A stretch of DNA of 64,000 nt, taken from positions 1,178,001-1,242,000 of the forward strand of contig NC_018396.1 of NCBI RefSeq assembly GCF_000208865.1. The letters run 5' to 3'. The translations under genes and the position numbers were made by a program. The notes below the pieces were generated by a model, which was given only the letters and a program-made list of their open reading frames with translations, ran no database searches and was not told the DNA's origin. Origin of the DNA: Neospora caninum Liverpool. Lineage: Eukaryota; Apicomplexa; Conoidasida; Eucoccidiorida; Sarcocystidae. Positions 45,690-57,000 of the stretch are shown here, in pieces (the first letter of the stretch is position 1; each line of letters begins with the position of its first letter).

Positions 45690-48383
45690 ATGGCTAGAGA
45701 TGACCAGGGAAGTTCGAGCGGGAGGAGGGGAAAGGTGGACGGGAGCTTCGTGGGAATGAACCTTCTGTGGTGTTACAGTTTTATAGACAGGTGAAGCAGC
45801 GGCTGTGCTCATTCGTGTGCTGACGCCCCCGTGAACACGTGCGTATATTTGTACACACTCTCGTGGACCTGTTCGCCTTGTCTGTGCATCTATCGACAGC
45901 TGCTGAAAGTGGAGGCTTACTGCCTTTCTCCCTCTCGCTCTCCTGGGTATCGATAGACATTAGCAGTGTGCATTTTTTAGCATCGAAATCATTGCTGTAA
46001 ACACACGTTTGTGTTAATTTCTGGAGGTCCATGTTTCTGTTCACGGTCTCATATCTTCACACACGACTTTGTGGTTGCATGTTGGTACGCACGATGCCTT
46101 CTCTGCGTCTCGGTTCGTCCACGGACACGCCCAGACGCGTCGCGAACGAGTGGGATTTGTCTGCATATATAGCTGTCTCTCTGCTTCGAACTGTGACTGT
46201 CGCTCCAAAATTCATTTTCCTCTTCATGTGGGCGTTTAAACCCGTTCGCAAGTCGTAGCATTCGCTCTGTCTGAGACCCGAGAGAATTTCCATGTGTGAC
46301 GTGTACTATTTTCAGAAACGACGCGATTTTGTTCTTCGCCTTCCTGTATTCCTCGTCGGACATCTTCATCGACTGGGAAAGTTTTGAATCGTGCGTCAAG
46401 CCGATCCAGTATTGGCTTCTCATCTCCTACGCGTCCATCATCACTTTCCGCCTCTCCCACTATCTCGGCCAGTGTCTGTCGGAGGTAAATGCTTCGGCCT
46501 CAACTAACAGACGAGCCGGAAACTGCGGCAAACAACGCTTTCAATCTCTTTTCGCCTCAGTCAACCTTCCTTTTCCTCCCGCGATATACCCGTCACAATT
46601 GGCCTTCGTGCTTCACTCTTGACTCGTCTCCCTGCATGCGCGAATAGCGTCCCGCTGCCCCGGCTCTCGCTGTACTCGGCTGACAAATAGCTCGGTAAAA
46701 GCAAACGTTTGCGTCTGCACTTAGGCGTCGTTCGTCTATTCGCACGTGGGGGTTTCACGAGATATTTTTGTGTAGCGCGCAGCACTGCTTGTCAGTCCTC
46801 ACAGAAGAGAGACACGTGGCCAAAGGGAAAAGCCAGGGGCTCTGTCCTGCATCGGGTTCCTCTCGTCCAGTTCTTCCGGGTGTTGTTTTTGCTTTCACTC
46901 GATGCCGGTCTCCCGTCGCCTGTTGCGTCTCGCAGGATGGAGAAGACTTCATTCTCTATCGCCAGAGAGGGCCGCCCTTCTGGGTGAATGTCCTCATTCT
47001 TGGAATCCTCTTCCCCTTTTTCTTCTGCTGGACAATTGTCGGGACAGTCTGGTTCGCTCAAGTCCAAAGCCAAACGCCACAATGTGTAAGCTCAGGCATG
47101 CGTTTCCGCATCGGAAAGCCCCTGAAACTGCGCCTTTCTTCGACACGTGCTTCTCCGCAGGCGTCTACTCCCATTTCCATGCCTAGGTTCTGCAGTCACG
47201 TGATCATACGTATATGTGTTGATGTCTGTATATCTAACATAGGCATACAGATACTTTGATTTCTATGCATGTTGTTTGCATTGTACGTTCTTAAATCACT
47301 CTCTATACAGGAACATATATATATACATATATGTATATGCACATGTGTTGGCTTCTGCCGCATGCAATCGTTTGGGATATCATCGAGGTGTGCACGATTC
47401 GGCACACGGATGCATGCGGAGCATGGCGGCTTTTTTGTGAGCTTCCAGAAACGCTGTGGAGTGGGAGCCTGGGGGCGGTTTAAAGCGCGTTCCCGTCTTC
47501 TTCGGATTCATTATATTGAGAAAAGCGAGACACGACCCCCAGTGTCTCTCTCTTTTCGCCCGCAGAGGGTCGTGCCAGCGGGTGGATGTGCGTTCGTGGT
47601 GGAGCTAGTCCGTTTTTTCGAGCGTCTCCCCCCCCCCCCCCCCCCCCAACCGCGCAACTCGCAAGGCGCGTGCCCGCTGCCGATCCGTTGTTTGCATGCA
47701 GCTGCCGCGCGGCAGTCATCCGTGGTTCTTTGTCTTCTGGCTAGTTCTCTGCTACGTTTGGATCGTCATCTACATCCTCTTCATCGGTGAGAGAGACGGA
47801 CTTGGACACGCTCGTAGATCTGCGAGGAGTTCTTTCTGGAAGCAAAAGAAGGCGTAGAGAGTTAGAGTTCCACATTCGTGTGCATATATGTAGTCCACAT
47901 ACACATATACTATATATATATATATATATTTACACACATAGATACATGGCACGTGTGGCAGGGGGCGCGGTTGCAGGGTGCACTTCCGAGAGGAGATGGC
48001 GGACGGTCAGTGGCAGTGCAAACGGCGCGTTTTTGCGTTAGGTCCACACGCGCAAGTCGCTTTCAGTTTCCCGGAAGTGGATTCATGGTTTTTTCAAAAG
48101 CTCCTGGCGCATCGTGTTGGTTTTTCAGCGATTGCGGCGGTTTTTGAATATCGCGCCCGCCGCGCAGAACAGGAGTTCCAGATTTTGCAAAACGAGGACA
48201 TGCTTACAAGGTAAGACACGGTAACTCTCCGTTCCTCGCACTTCGTCGTTTGTCTCTGACTTTCCCCCATGAAGCTCCTCTTCTTGCTCATCTTTCTGGA
48301 CTGTCCTTGCTCATCTGGGTTGCCGTCTCCTTTGTCATTCCTCACCTTGACACATTCTCCCTATCTTCTATTTACATTTATAC

Positions 48384-48415
<32 letters not shown>

Positions 48416-48424
48416 GTATATATC

Positions 48425-48465
<41 letters not shown>

Positions 48466-50086
48466 CTATTCGGGGGTGCGAGTGTCCAGCACCCGTGTTT
48501 CGCTGTTTGTCCTGTTCACCTTTTCCCTCTCCCGTGCTCACATCCAGTTTTTTCGATTTTTCTTCTCTGGTGTTGCTCGCCTCGCCGTTCACATTGCCTC
48601 CACATTCCCCCCACCGTGGGCGACAGTTGGTTCACATAGACAGGTCCCCGTTGTGGAACAGAGTCCGGTTCGAAATGGGCTTTCACACCCCCCCCCCTTC
48701 GGGCTCCTCGATTGCGTTTCCCTTCTTCAGGTGGGGACGGATCAACGTCTTCGCGCAGTACGGCATCCACATTCTCCGTAAAGGTTTGACTACAGGTGCG
48801 CGAAAAGGGGCGGAAACTTGATTTTTCAGGCGCGTCCTTTGGCTGTCTCACTGATGTGCTCACGTTGTTTCCGACCCTTTGGTGAAGACCGTCGTGGAGT
48901 TGTGCCGAGCTGCCGCGTTCGAGTGACAGCACCTGCAAAGAAAACTCTCGACCTTCCGCGACCGTTTTTTCGCCTTTGCCTTGTGGCGCGTCAGACCAAA
49001 TCCAGCGTCTCCCGCACGAGAAGCTGGCGACCGTCCCCGTGGACCAGCCCGCGTGCTCCATTTGCCTCGACGACTTTCGAGCCGGAGACGACGTGCGGGT
49101 GTTACAAGCCTGCAGCCACCTCTTCCACAGAAGGTCGGGAAACGAGGCATCTCCGTAGAGGCAAGAAATCTGCGAAACGGCGGGTGCATGTAAAGGGGCT
49201 TCACGCACAACCACACGTGGACATCCTGCTCCTGTCAGTCAATATGTATATATATATATATATATATGTATGTATATATATATATATATATACATATATA
49301 CTTTGGTGTGGCTGTGCATAGGTATTTGTGTGTAGGATAGGACTCGGTAGGCAACTAGTCATGTGGATGGGCATGGGCAGAGAGTAGTGGACGTAGTGCA
49401 CGTAGCTCGCCTGGAAATGCAACTTTCCCCAAACTTCTTCGTGCACCGGAATCTCCCCCTGGCAAAATATAGTGCAACGTGCAGATTGACATATATATAT
49501 ATATATATATATATATCGAGTGTGTTCATTCTGGCTGTGTTGTGTGTGTGTGTAGTTGCATCGACATTTGGTTGCTGCGAAACGCGATTTGTCCCAACTG
49601 CAAGAGCGCAATTTACTGCGTGGGTGGGGCAGGGCGCGAGGAGCCTTGCTGCAGGATCCATGACGGCGAGAGGTTCTTCTCCGCCGATGCAGATGTGTGG
49701 CCTTCGGAGGAGCCTTTCAGGTGGAGCGCCTCTGATGGCGGCGCCGACGAGCACGCATGCGAAGACGGAGAAGGTCCAGGTAAGCCGCCGGTCACACGCG
49801 ATCTTCAGCGTGGACATCGGCCGCACCTCGGAGGATTCCGCGCTCAGACGACGGGGAGATTCGAGGCAGCAGAGGCGGGAAGACGGGCGAGAGAAAAACT
49901 GCATGCACCACGTTTCCCCTCCAAACTACCGCTCTCTCGTTACCTGCGAGTTTCTTGATTCTCGCAGCCCTAGGGCACACAAGGGAGCTCGCGGGCGAGG
50001 CGTTTGCGTTTCTTGTCAGCCTTGTGATTGTCTCTTCTTTTGTGTGTTACATGCGAGCAGGGATCCTTCCCCAAAGTCGCGTGTGA
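45690..50086 (+). CDS. Four-TM RING-H2 E3 ubiquitin ligase
   Basis: Membrane-anchored ubiquitin ligase. Nine exons: 45690-45790, 46316-46484, 46936-47085, 47702-47786, 48129-48210, 48731-48795, 48995-49133, 49556-49779 and 50061-50086; phases match at all eight junctions and total 346 residues. Predicted membrane segments: LLWCYSFIDRNDAILFFAFL (exons 1-2), YWLLISYASIITFRL, FWVNVLILGILFPFFFCWTI and FFVFWLVLCYVWIVIYILFI. A charged helix (EYRARRAEQEFQILQNED) follows. The C3H2C3 RING is at residues about 215-262: CSICLDDF, C-S-H-L-F-H, SC, IDIWLLR, CPNC; all eight zinc ligands are present. It is split between exons 7 and 8, inside the serine after the second ligand His. The acidic tail ends GILPQSRV. 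Topology (four TM then RING-H2) resembles plant membrane RING-H2 E3s. Start at 45690 chosen as the first ATG with G at +4; an upstream exon cannot be excluded. Substrate and organelle are unknown. Confidence 0.88.
47628..47647. repeat. C20 homopolymer in an intron of the RING-H2 gene
   Basis: Twenty consecutive C lie about 55 bp upstream of the acceptor at 47701. This probably serves within a C/T-rich pre-acceptor tract and is a likely sequencing error spot. Confidence 0.9.
48381..48468. repeat. Imperfect (TA)n microsatellite, RING-H2 intron
   Basis: Long TA run interrupted by GTA and CTA in the intron between exons 5 and 6. Neighbouring introns carry similar tracts near 47309-47340, 47908-47930, 49243-49308 and 49489-49516. 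Confidence 0.9.
49243..49308. repeat. (TA)n microsatellite in the intron that splits the RING domain
   Basis: TA run with GTATG interruptions between exon 7 (end 49133) and exon 8 (start 49556). A second run lies at about 49489-49516, close to the acceptor. Confidence 0.9.
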
Positions 50087-53000
50087 GTTGCCCGGCCTGG
50101 ATCTGGCTGAGCTTTCGGCATGCGAGGTCGGCACTTCTCGCCTGCGTCGTCGTTTCCGTCTTCGCGTTTTTCTTCCTTTTCACGCTTGCTGGTTTTCCTC
50201 CTCCCCACCCCCGCAAAACAAACCAGCAGATGAAAGGGCGAAAGGATTTTTGGTGAAGAGCGGCTTTAGAATTCTGGATCTTTCACAGGGGGGGGATCCC
50301 TTTTTCACTGGCTCCTAAACGGGCAACGGATATCTCCATCCTCCTCATTCGACTCCAGATATATATATATATATATATATACATATAGATGTATATGTAT
50401 CTATCTATATATATATATGGGTGTATCTCTTGGTTGTCGGCAAGAGGAAATGTGGCGCTGAGTTAGGTTCTGGCTTCAAGAGACAGTGGGCAAGAGAGAA
50501 TGCAGTGCTCAAGCGTCGTTTCTGCCGATTGTGCGCGCGGTCGGCGTATATGCGGAGTGTCGAGGCAGGGGCGCTTGCGGAGGCGAAAAGGACGTTCGCG
50601 GGTGTGTGCCGCAAAAATTCTCGGATGCTGGTTCCTCTGTGTTCGCGACCGGGGCAAATGCATGCAGTCACGGATGCATGCGCGGTTGGTCGGATTATTT
50701 CCCTTTTTTTGAGCTCACCACGTGGAGCGCATGCAGCAGACGTGGGTGCCTTTTTCGCGTCGGCGCCAGGGATGCGAGAGCCGAGAACGCCGGGAGCGAA
50801 GTGCTGTCTAGATCTTTTGAGAGAGTGCCTAGGTTTAAGTTAAGACAAGGATAAGTCCCTATGCGGCATCTAGACATTTTCGGAAAAAGATCGAATGCCA
50901 AAGGTTGGAACGCGACGCAACAGGCAGCTTTTGACGGAAGCGTTGGTGACCTAACTAGGGGGTGGTCAAAGTGTAGCAAGTTCGAAGAGGATCTATTCTT
51001 TTCGACATGAAAGTCTTGAACAGGTTCTAGCTCCAACGAGGTTTAGGGGCACAGCTTCTCACAAGGAGCAGGATGTGGGGAGTCTTCTGCATCGCAGACA
51101 CGAAGCTGAGGCGTGTTGTTGTCTTCAAGCGACGCCACGCTACACAAGTAGCGTTGGCTTCTTTAGCACAAAGAGGGGAGAACTTGGAGAGAAAGTTTCG
51201 TTCGAGACAACGGGCACGCGCGGGGGGACGTGAGACACAATCTGCGCGAGAAGTCCGTAGTTCTTAATATCAGCTGTCTCCAGAAGCACGGGAGCGAGAG
51301 GCGTGTCTTTCTTGAGGATTTGAAGTGAGCGATAGAGAGGAAAGCAGCCAGGCGGGCGAGCGGAATGACAAAGAAGGCGAAGAAGAACGTAACAAGAAAG
51401 GGACACTGGGCGTGCTCCGACGAGGAAAGCTTAGGTTGTGCGCGTTTGCGACCGCGATTCGTTTCCGTTTTCCCCGTTTTCTTCTCCGTCTGTGTCCGGC
51501 CTTTTTTCTCCCGTGGCTTTGTTTTCTTCGACGCTGCCCTTCCCTGTTTTTCCTGGTGAATGAGACTGCCTCGGCTTCGTGTGCTGACGTGGCTCTCCAA
51601 CAATTCCACGCTCTCCGCTCATAGATACTCTCACATCTAAGTGACCGTTTCGTCAAGGGCCAATGGCGTCTGGTTCGGTGTATCTGTTTTTCCCTCTGTT
51701 TGTCGCTGCAGTTTTGTGTGCGTGATCTGAAGTGCATCTGTCTTTTCCCTGCCGCATGCAGCATAGTCTAGATCTTCCTTTGCATGCAATGGACGTGCGC
51801 CGATTGCATGTGCACTCGTCTCTCCTGCCGTTTTTCCCCACCACGCAATCGTCACACTCGGCGCTTTCAGTCGTCGAGACCTCTGTCGACTAATGTTTTT
51901 GCTGAGTCCATTTGACGCCAGACGAGGGAGTCTCGCATGCGCCGAGGCAAAAGCCAACAACAGCGAAAAGACCGGTCAGGCCTCATTCGACTAGAGAAAG
52001 GCAAATTCTGTAGATCTTGTGCATTTCAACACATCCAGCGCCTCCGAACGGTGGGGACAAATCGTGTAGGAAAGATTTGACACGCATAGACGACACTTCA
52101 GACGAATCGCAGAAGACCAAAAAAGCACATCTGTCGTTCGAGGGCAGAAGCGTCGCTGTAAACTCAAGCTGCTGAACCGCAAAGGTGCGAAGCCCGTGCG
52201 GCACGAGGAACGGAAAAGTGCGGACCATCCAGGTTCGTACACGTTGTATACGGCGCGGTGCACACACGCTAGAAGGCCTGTACATACTATACAGATGACA
52301 GCTGAAACGTAGGCAGCCGCACGTGAACTTACCGCAAAAAACCCAAGGAGTCTACACATATATAAGCGGTCTACCACACAGGTGGATAGACCGTCTATCG
52401 GAAGATAACGTTATATAAATGCCTTGTAAAAGATATATATATATATGTGTATATATTTGCATGTGCAAGGCCGACTATAGAGTGGGCTGAGTGTGCTGAG
52501 ACGGGGGAATGAGATGCGTGGTAATGTGTTCGTCGCTGTATTTGTGGAGTCAACCTCCTGCCTTCTGTGACCGCCACAGCCAGAGAAGAAGACCAGAAAA
52601 GGCCAGGCAGTAATAGGCGAAAAAGGAAAGAGGAAAGACACAAGCATCTCAGCGTGCGCGTAGGCAGTGACGCCGTCAAGCGAGGCAGAAAAACAGCCGC
52701 CGGAGTGGCGGAAGAGCAAAAACGAGAGGGTCAGAGGAGCAGTGGAGACACTGGGAGAGGGAGAAAACGGAGGATGGAAACAGAGAGGTGAGAAGAGAAA
52801 GGAAACGCGTCATGCGAAAAAACGAGAAAGGAACCTTGTGGATCTTGCCGCGAACTGAGTCTGCTGGTCAAGGATGCGTGCACGGACTTCGATCAAGAAC
52901 GAGCAGCGCCTGCTGGCAGATGCCACCTCCGATGGCCGTGAGGCAAAAATCGCAGAAATAACGAGACGAGAAACCAGACACGAAATGAAGACCGAAGCCA

Positions 53001-53500
53001 CGGGTCTCTCCACGGCACGAGAAAACGAAAAGGAAATCGGGAAGGGAAAGAAAACGCCACGAAAAGTTCGCCTCCCCTCTGAGCCAAACGCAAGCGCAGA
53101 TGTACAGCTACACATATATATTTATACTTGCAGATATATAAATACATATAAATACATATAAATATTTATATACATGCATATATATATATATATATGTACA
53201 TGCGCGAGGTCACATCTCTCTAAATCTACATCGACATCCACATACAGATTTCGGCTTCTAAACAGATTGATTGGGTGCGTGATATCAGTCGGCAGAGATC
53301 GGCGAAATGCCTCTTCTTTTCTCGATGCTTTCGTCTCCAGTTTCGCTTCGTCTGTGTGTGGGCTGTGTCTCTTCCTGCCGGATGGCGGGTCAGTCTCTCG
53401 AGTGTACATGCACCCCTCGTACACGCAGGGGCTTGTGTGCGGGTTTGTGACGTCGACTGCTCGTGCTTTCCTTCTGCGTCTCCCTTTTGGGAGGCGTCTC
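50087..53500. other. Convergent intergenic region between RING-H2 and aconitase genes
   Basis: About 3.4 kb expected to hold both 3' UTRs. Contains (TA)n tracts at about 50359-50416, 52430-52456 and 53117-53197. Open frames here are short and none shows a domain or splice-supported chain that I can recognise. Confidence 0.5.
50359..50416. repeat. (TA)n microsatellite downstream of the RING-H2 gene
   Basis: Two TA runs separated by CATATAGATG and CTATCTA elements, about 270 bp after the stop codon and so possibly in the 3' UTR. Confidence 0.85.
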
Positions 53501-54009
53501 TCAGTGTCCCTCCGCGTGCTGCTTCACGAGATTTCTGAGGACGTAGTGGAGAATGCCGCCGTTCTGGAAATATTTCACCTCGAGCTCCGTGTCGATTCGG
53601 CAGCGCACGTCGAAGGTCTTCCCCTCTCTGGTCTTGACGGTGATGAGAGAACCGGGAACAATCTCCCCCTTGTTGAGGGAAATACTGAACTGCTCCTTCC
53701 CTGTCAATCCCAGGCTCTCCGCGTTCTGACCCTCCTGGAACTGCAGCGGCACGATGCCCATGCCCACGAGGTTCGTGCGGTGAATGCGCTCAAACGACTC
53801 TGCAATGATCGCCTTCACACCCATCAGGTAAGGGCCCCTGCAAAAGTATACATATACATATATATATATATATATATATACATATATTGGAATCGAGTTG
53901 GATCGGTAGCTACCTGTATCCGTTCCTTCACCGATTCTATCTTCACTGTTTGCCTTCGAAAACAGCGGTGAGTCTTCGTTTTGTCCCAATCTCATATATC
54001 TACACATAC

Positions 54010-54064
<55 letters not shown>

Positions 54065-57000
54065 AGAGAGACGGGTATCTGGATAGGGAGATAGAATTAT
54101 ACATGAGACTGCAGATATACGGATAGATACGAAAGAATGCAAACAGATTCGATTTGCCGTGAGAGTCTTACTTTGCGGCCCAGTCGCGAGAGCTGCCACT
54201 TCCGTATTCCTTTCCGGCGAGAACAATCATGGGTTTTCCTTCTGCTTTGTATTTCATCGCGACGTCGTAGACAGGCAACACTTCTCCAGTCGGCACGTGG
54301 ACAGTCTTGGGACCGTCCTTCGGGCAGAGCTTGTTCACCAGGCGGATGTTTGCAAACGTGCCACGAACCATGATCTAGAGAGAAAACAAAAGAGTAAGAA
54401 AACTGTGAGGAAAGTGAGGAGAGCGAGGAGAGAGGATAAGTGAGGGGACACGGCGCTGCAGCGTTTCGAAATGCATCCGAAATACACGCACGAGCGAGCT
54501 CCTGCTAAACTCGCCTAGCCACCCGCCTCTGTCTACCCCGAGGAGAGACACGGCAGCGGGAAAGCAAAGTCGGAGAAAGAAGCGTAGAACGGTGGAGTGA
54601 CGAGGCGGGAAGAAAGAGAGAAAGAGAGGAAGAAAGAGAGAAAGAGAGGAAGAAAGAGAGAAAGAGAGAAAGAAAGAGAGAAAGAGAGGAAGAAAGAGAG
54701 AAAGAGAGAAAGAAAGAGAGAAAGAGAGAAAGAGAGAGAGAAAGAGAGAAAGAGAGAAAGAAAGAGAGAAAGAAAGGAAGAAAGAGAGAAAGAGAGAAAG
54801 AAAGGAAGAAAGAGAGAAAGAGAGAAAGAAAGAGAGAAAGAGAGAGAGAAAGAAAGAGAGAAAGAAAGAGAGAAGGAAAGGAAGAAAGAGAGAAAGAGAG
54901 AAAGAGAGAAAGAAAGGAAGAAAGAGAGAAAGAGAGAAAGAGAGAAAGAAAGGAAGAAAGACGCATGGAGATCGGACACCTGAAAAAGCGAGAAACGCCG
55001 GAGTGTTTTAGAGGACACCCCCTGCAGGGAAGCAGAGCAAGAAAAGGACGGCGACGCGTGTGCGCAGCCTGTCTGCTTCGTCGAGGTCTCACCTCATCGT
55101 TGCCCCGCCGGGCTCCGTAGGTGTTGAAGTCCTTCCGCTCCACACCCTTCGCCTGCAAGTACTTTGCTGCCGGGGAGTTCATGGCGATGTTTCCAGCTGG
55201 GGAAATGTGGTCCGTGGTGATGCTGTCCCCCAGATTCAACAGGCAGTACGCGTCTTCAATGTCAGCAATAGGCGACGGTTCTTTGCCCATTGTCTGGAAA
55301 AAAGACACGGAACAGAGACAAAAAAGAGGACAAAACCAAATGGAAACGCGGAGACACACGTCAAAAAACCGTCGTGGAGAGAAGACTGTCGGTGCTCGTG
55401 GAGGGTCCAGTCTGCTTACCTGGAAGAAGGGCGGGTTGTGGATGTAAGTCGATTTCTCGTCCCACTCGAACAAGTCGCTCGCCTTGGCTGTCTTCAGGGC
55501 GTTCCACGCCGGCGTTCCCTCAGTGATGTGCTCGTAGATCTTCACGAAGGCGGAGGCAGAGAGCGCCTTTGCCTCCACTTCTGCGATTTGGCTAGAGAGA
55601 AAGCACGCGAAGCGCATGCACACAGGCACACAAGCGCGCAAGTTCAAGCACAGACACCGTCGAGGTTTCTTCACACTTTGGCTTCACTCAAAAAAAGCCC
55701 GCGACGCGCCTCCCTCCAGTCTCCTCGTGTGAGTTTCTTTTTCCTTGCAGGCGTGTGCCTTGTCTTCAGCTCTCTCTCTCCATCGGCGCGAATCTCTCCT
55801 TCGCTCTCTGTATCTCATTCTCCGTACCTCTCCGTACCTCTCTGTACATCTCGATCTCCCTGTCTCTTTCCAAACCCGCCGACATGGGTGAATCTGTCTA
55901 GCGAGCGTCTCCTCCGTTTCCTCCCCGTCCCCCTTCTCTCCACGTGTGGAGTCGCGTCTTCTCCCCGGTACCCGCTGTTCCCTTCCCCCAACCCCTCGCC
56001 CGTTCGTTCTTACTCGCGGCTGGGCCAGATGTCTCTGAGGAACACGGGTTTCCCCTCAGAGTCGTTGCCGAGGGGTTCGTTTTCGAAGTCAAAGTCGACG
56101 CGACCGGCGAGCGCGTAGGCGACGACGAGGGGCGGCGAGGCGAGGTAGTTTGCGCGCGTGAGGGGGTGGACGCGGCCCTCGAAGTTGCGGTTTCCAGAGA
56201 GGACTGCGGCAACCACGAGGTCGCCCTTGGTGATCGCCTCCGACACCTCCGGATCAAAGTCTCCAGTGTTGCCGATGCACGTCATGCAGCCGTAGCCGGC
56301 TGTGTAGAAGCCGAGCTTCTCGAGGTCCGTGAGGAGACCCGAGCGCGCGAGGTACTCGGTGACGGCTTGGGAGCCTGGCGACAGGGTCGTGACAATGTAC
56401 GGCGGCACAGAGAGGCCTTTCTGCACGGCGTTGCGGGCGAGCATGGCGGCGCCGAGAATCACTCCGGGATTCGAAGTGTTGGTGCAACTCGTGATGGCCG
56501 CAATCACCACCGACCCGTTCGTCAGCGTGTAGGTCTTCCCCTGGTAAGTCATTTCAACCTTCTTCTCCGCCTGCGCGTCGGCCAACCCAAAGCCCTTGAA
56601 CCCCACAGGGTTCCGCAGCGACACCTGGAAATCCTCCTTCACGTCGTTCAGAGGGACGCGGTCCTGCGGTCGCTTCGGCCCCGCGACGCACGGCTGAATC
56701 TCCGACAGGTTCAGCGACACGCGATCCGAGAAGGCGATCGCCTCGTGCGCGCCCTGGCCCGCAAACAAATAGTTCGCCTTCGTGTACGCCTCAATCAAAT
56801 CGACCTTCTCGTCCGAACGCCCGGTCTGCTTCAAGTAACGGAGCGTCTGTTCGTCCACGGGGAAGAAACCCATCGTCGCCCTGCAGAACGCGAAGGAACA
56901 CAAAGAGACAGAGACAGCAACGGAAAAGTACGGCGAGCGGGGACGCGAAGGAACACAAAGAGACAGAGACAGCGCGCAAGAGAGACAGCGAGAGAGAGAG

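Noticed and set aside
54505..55674. 389-codon minus-strand frame with long Ser/Phe/Leu repeats
   Set aside because: It includes true aconitase exons but reads through introns 6 and 7; the repeat part is the purine tract and is intronic.
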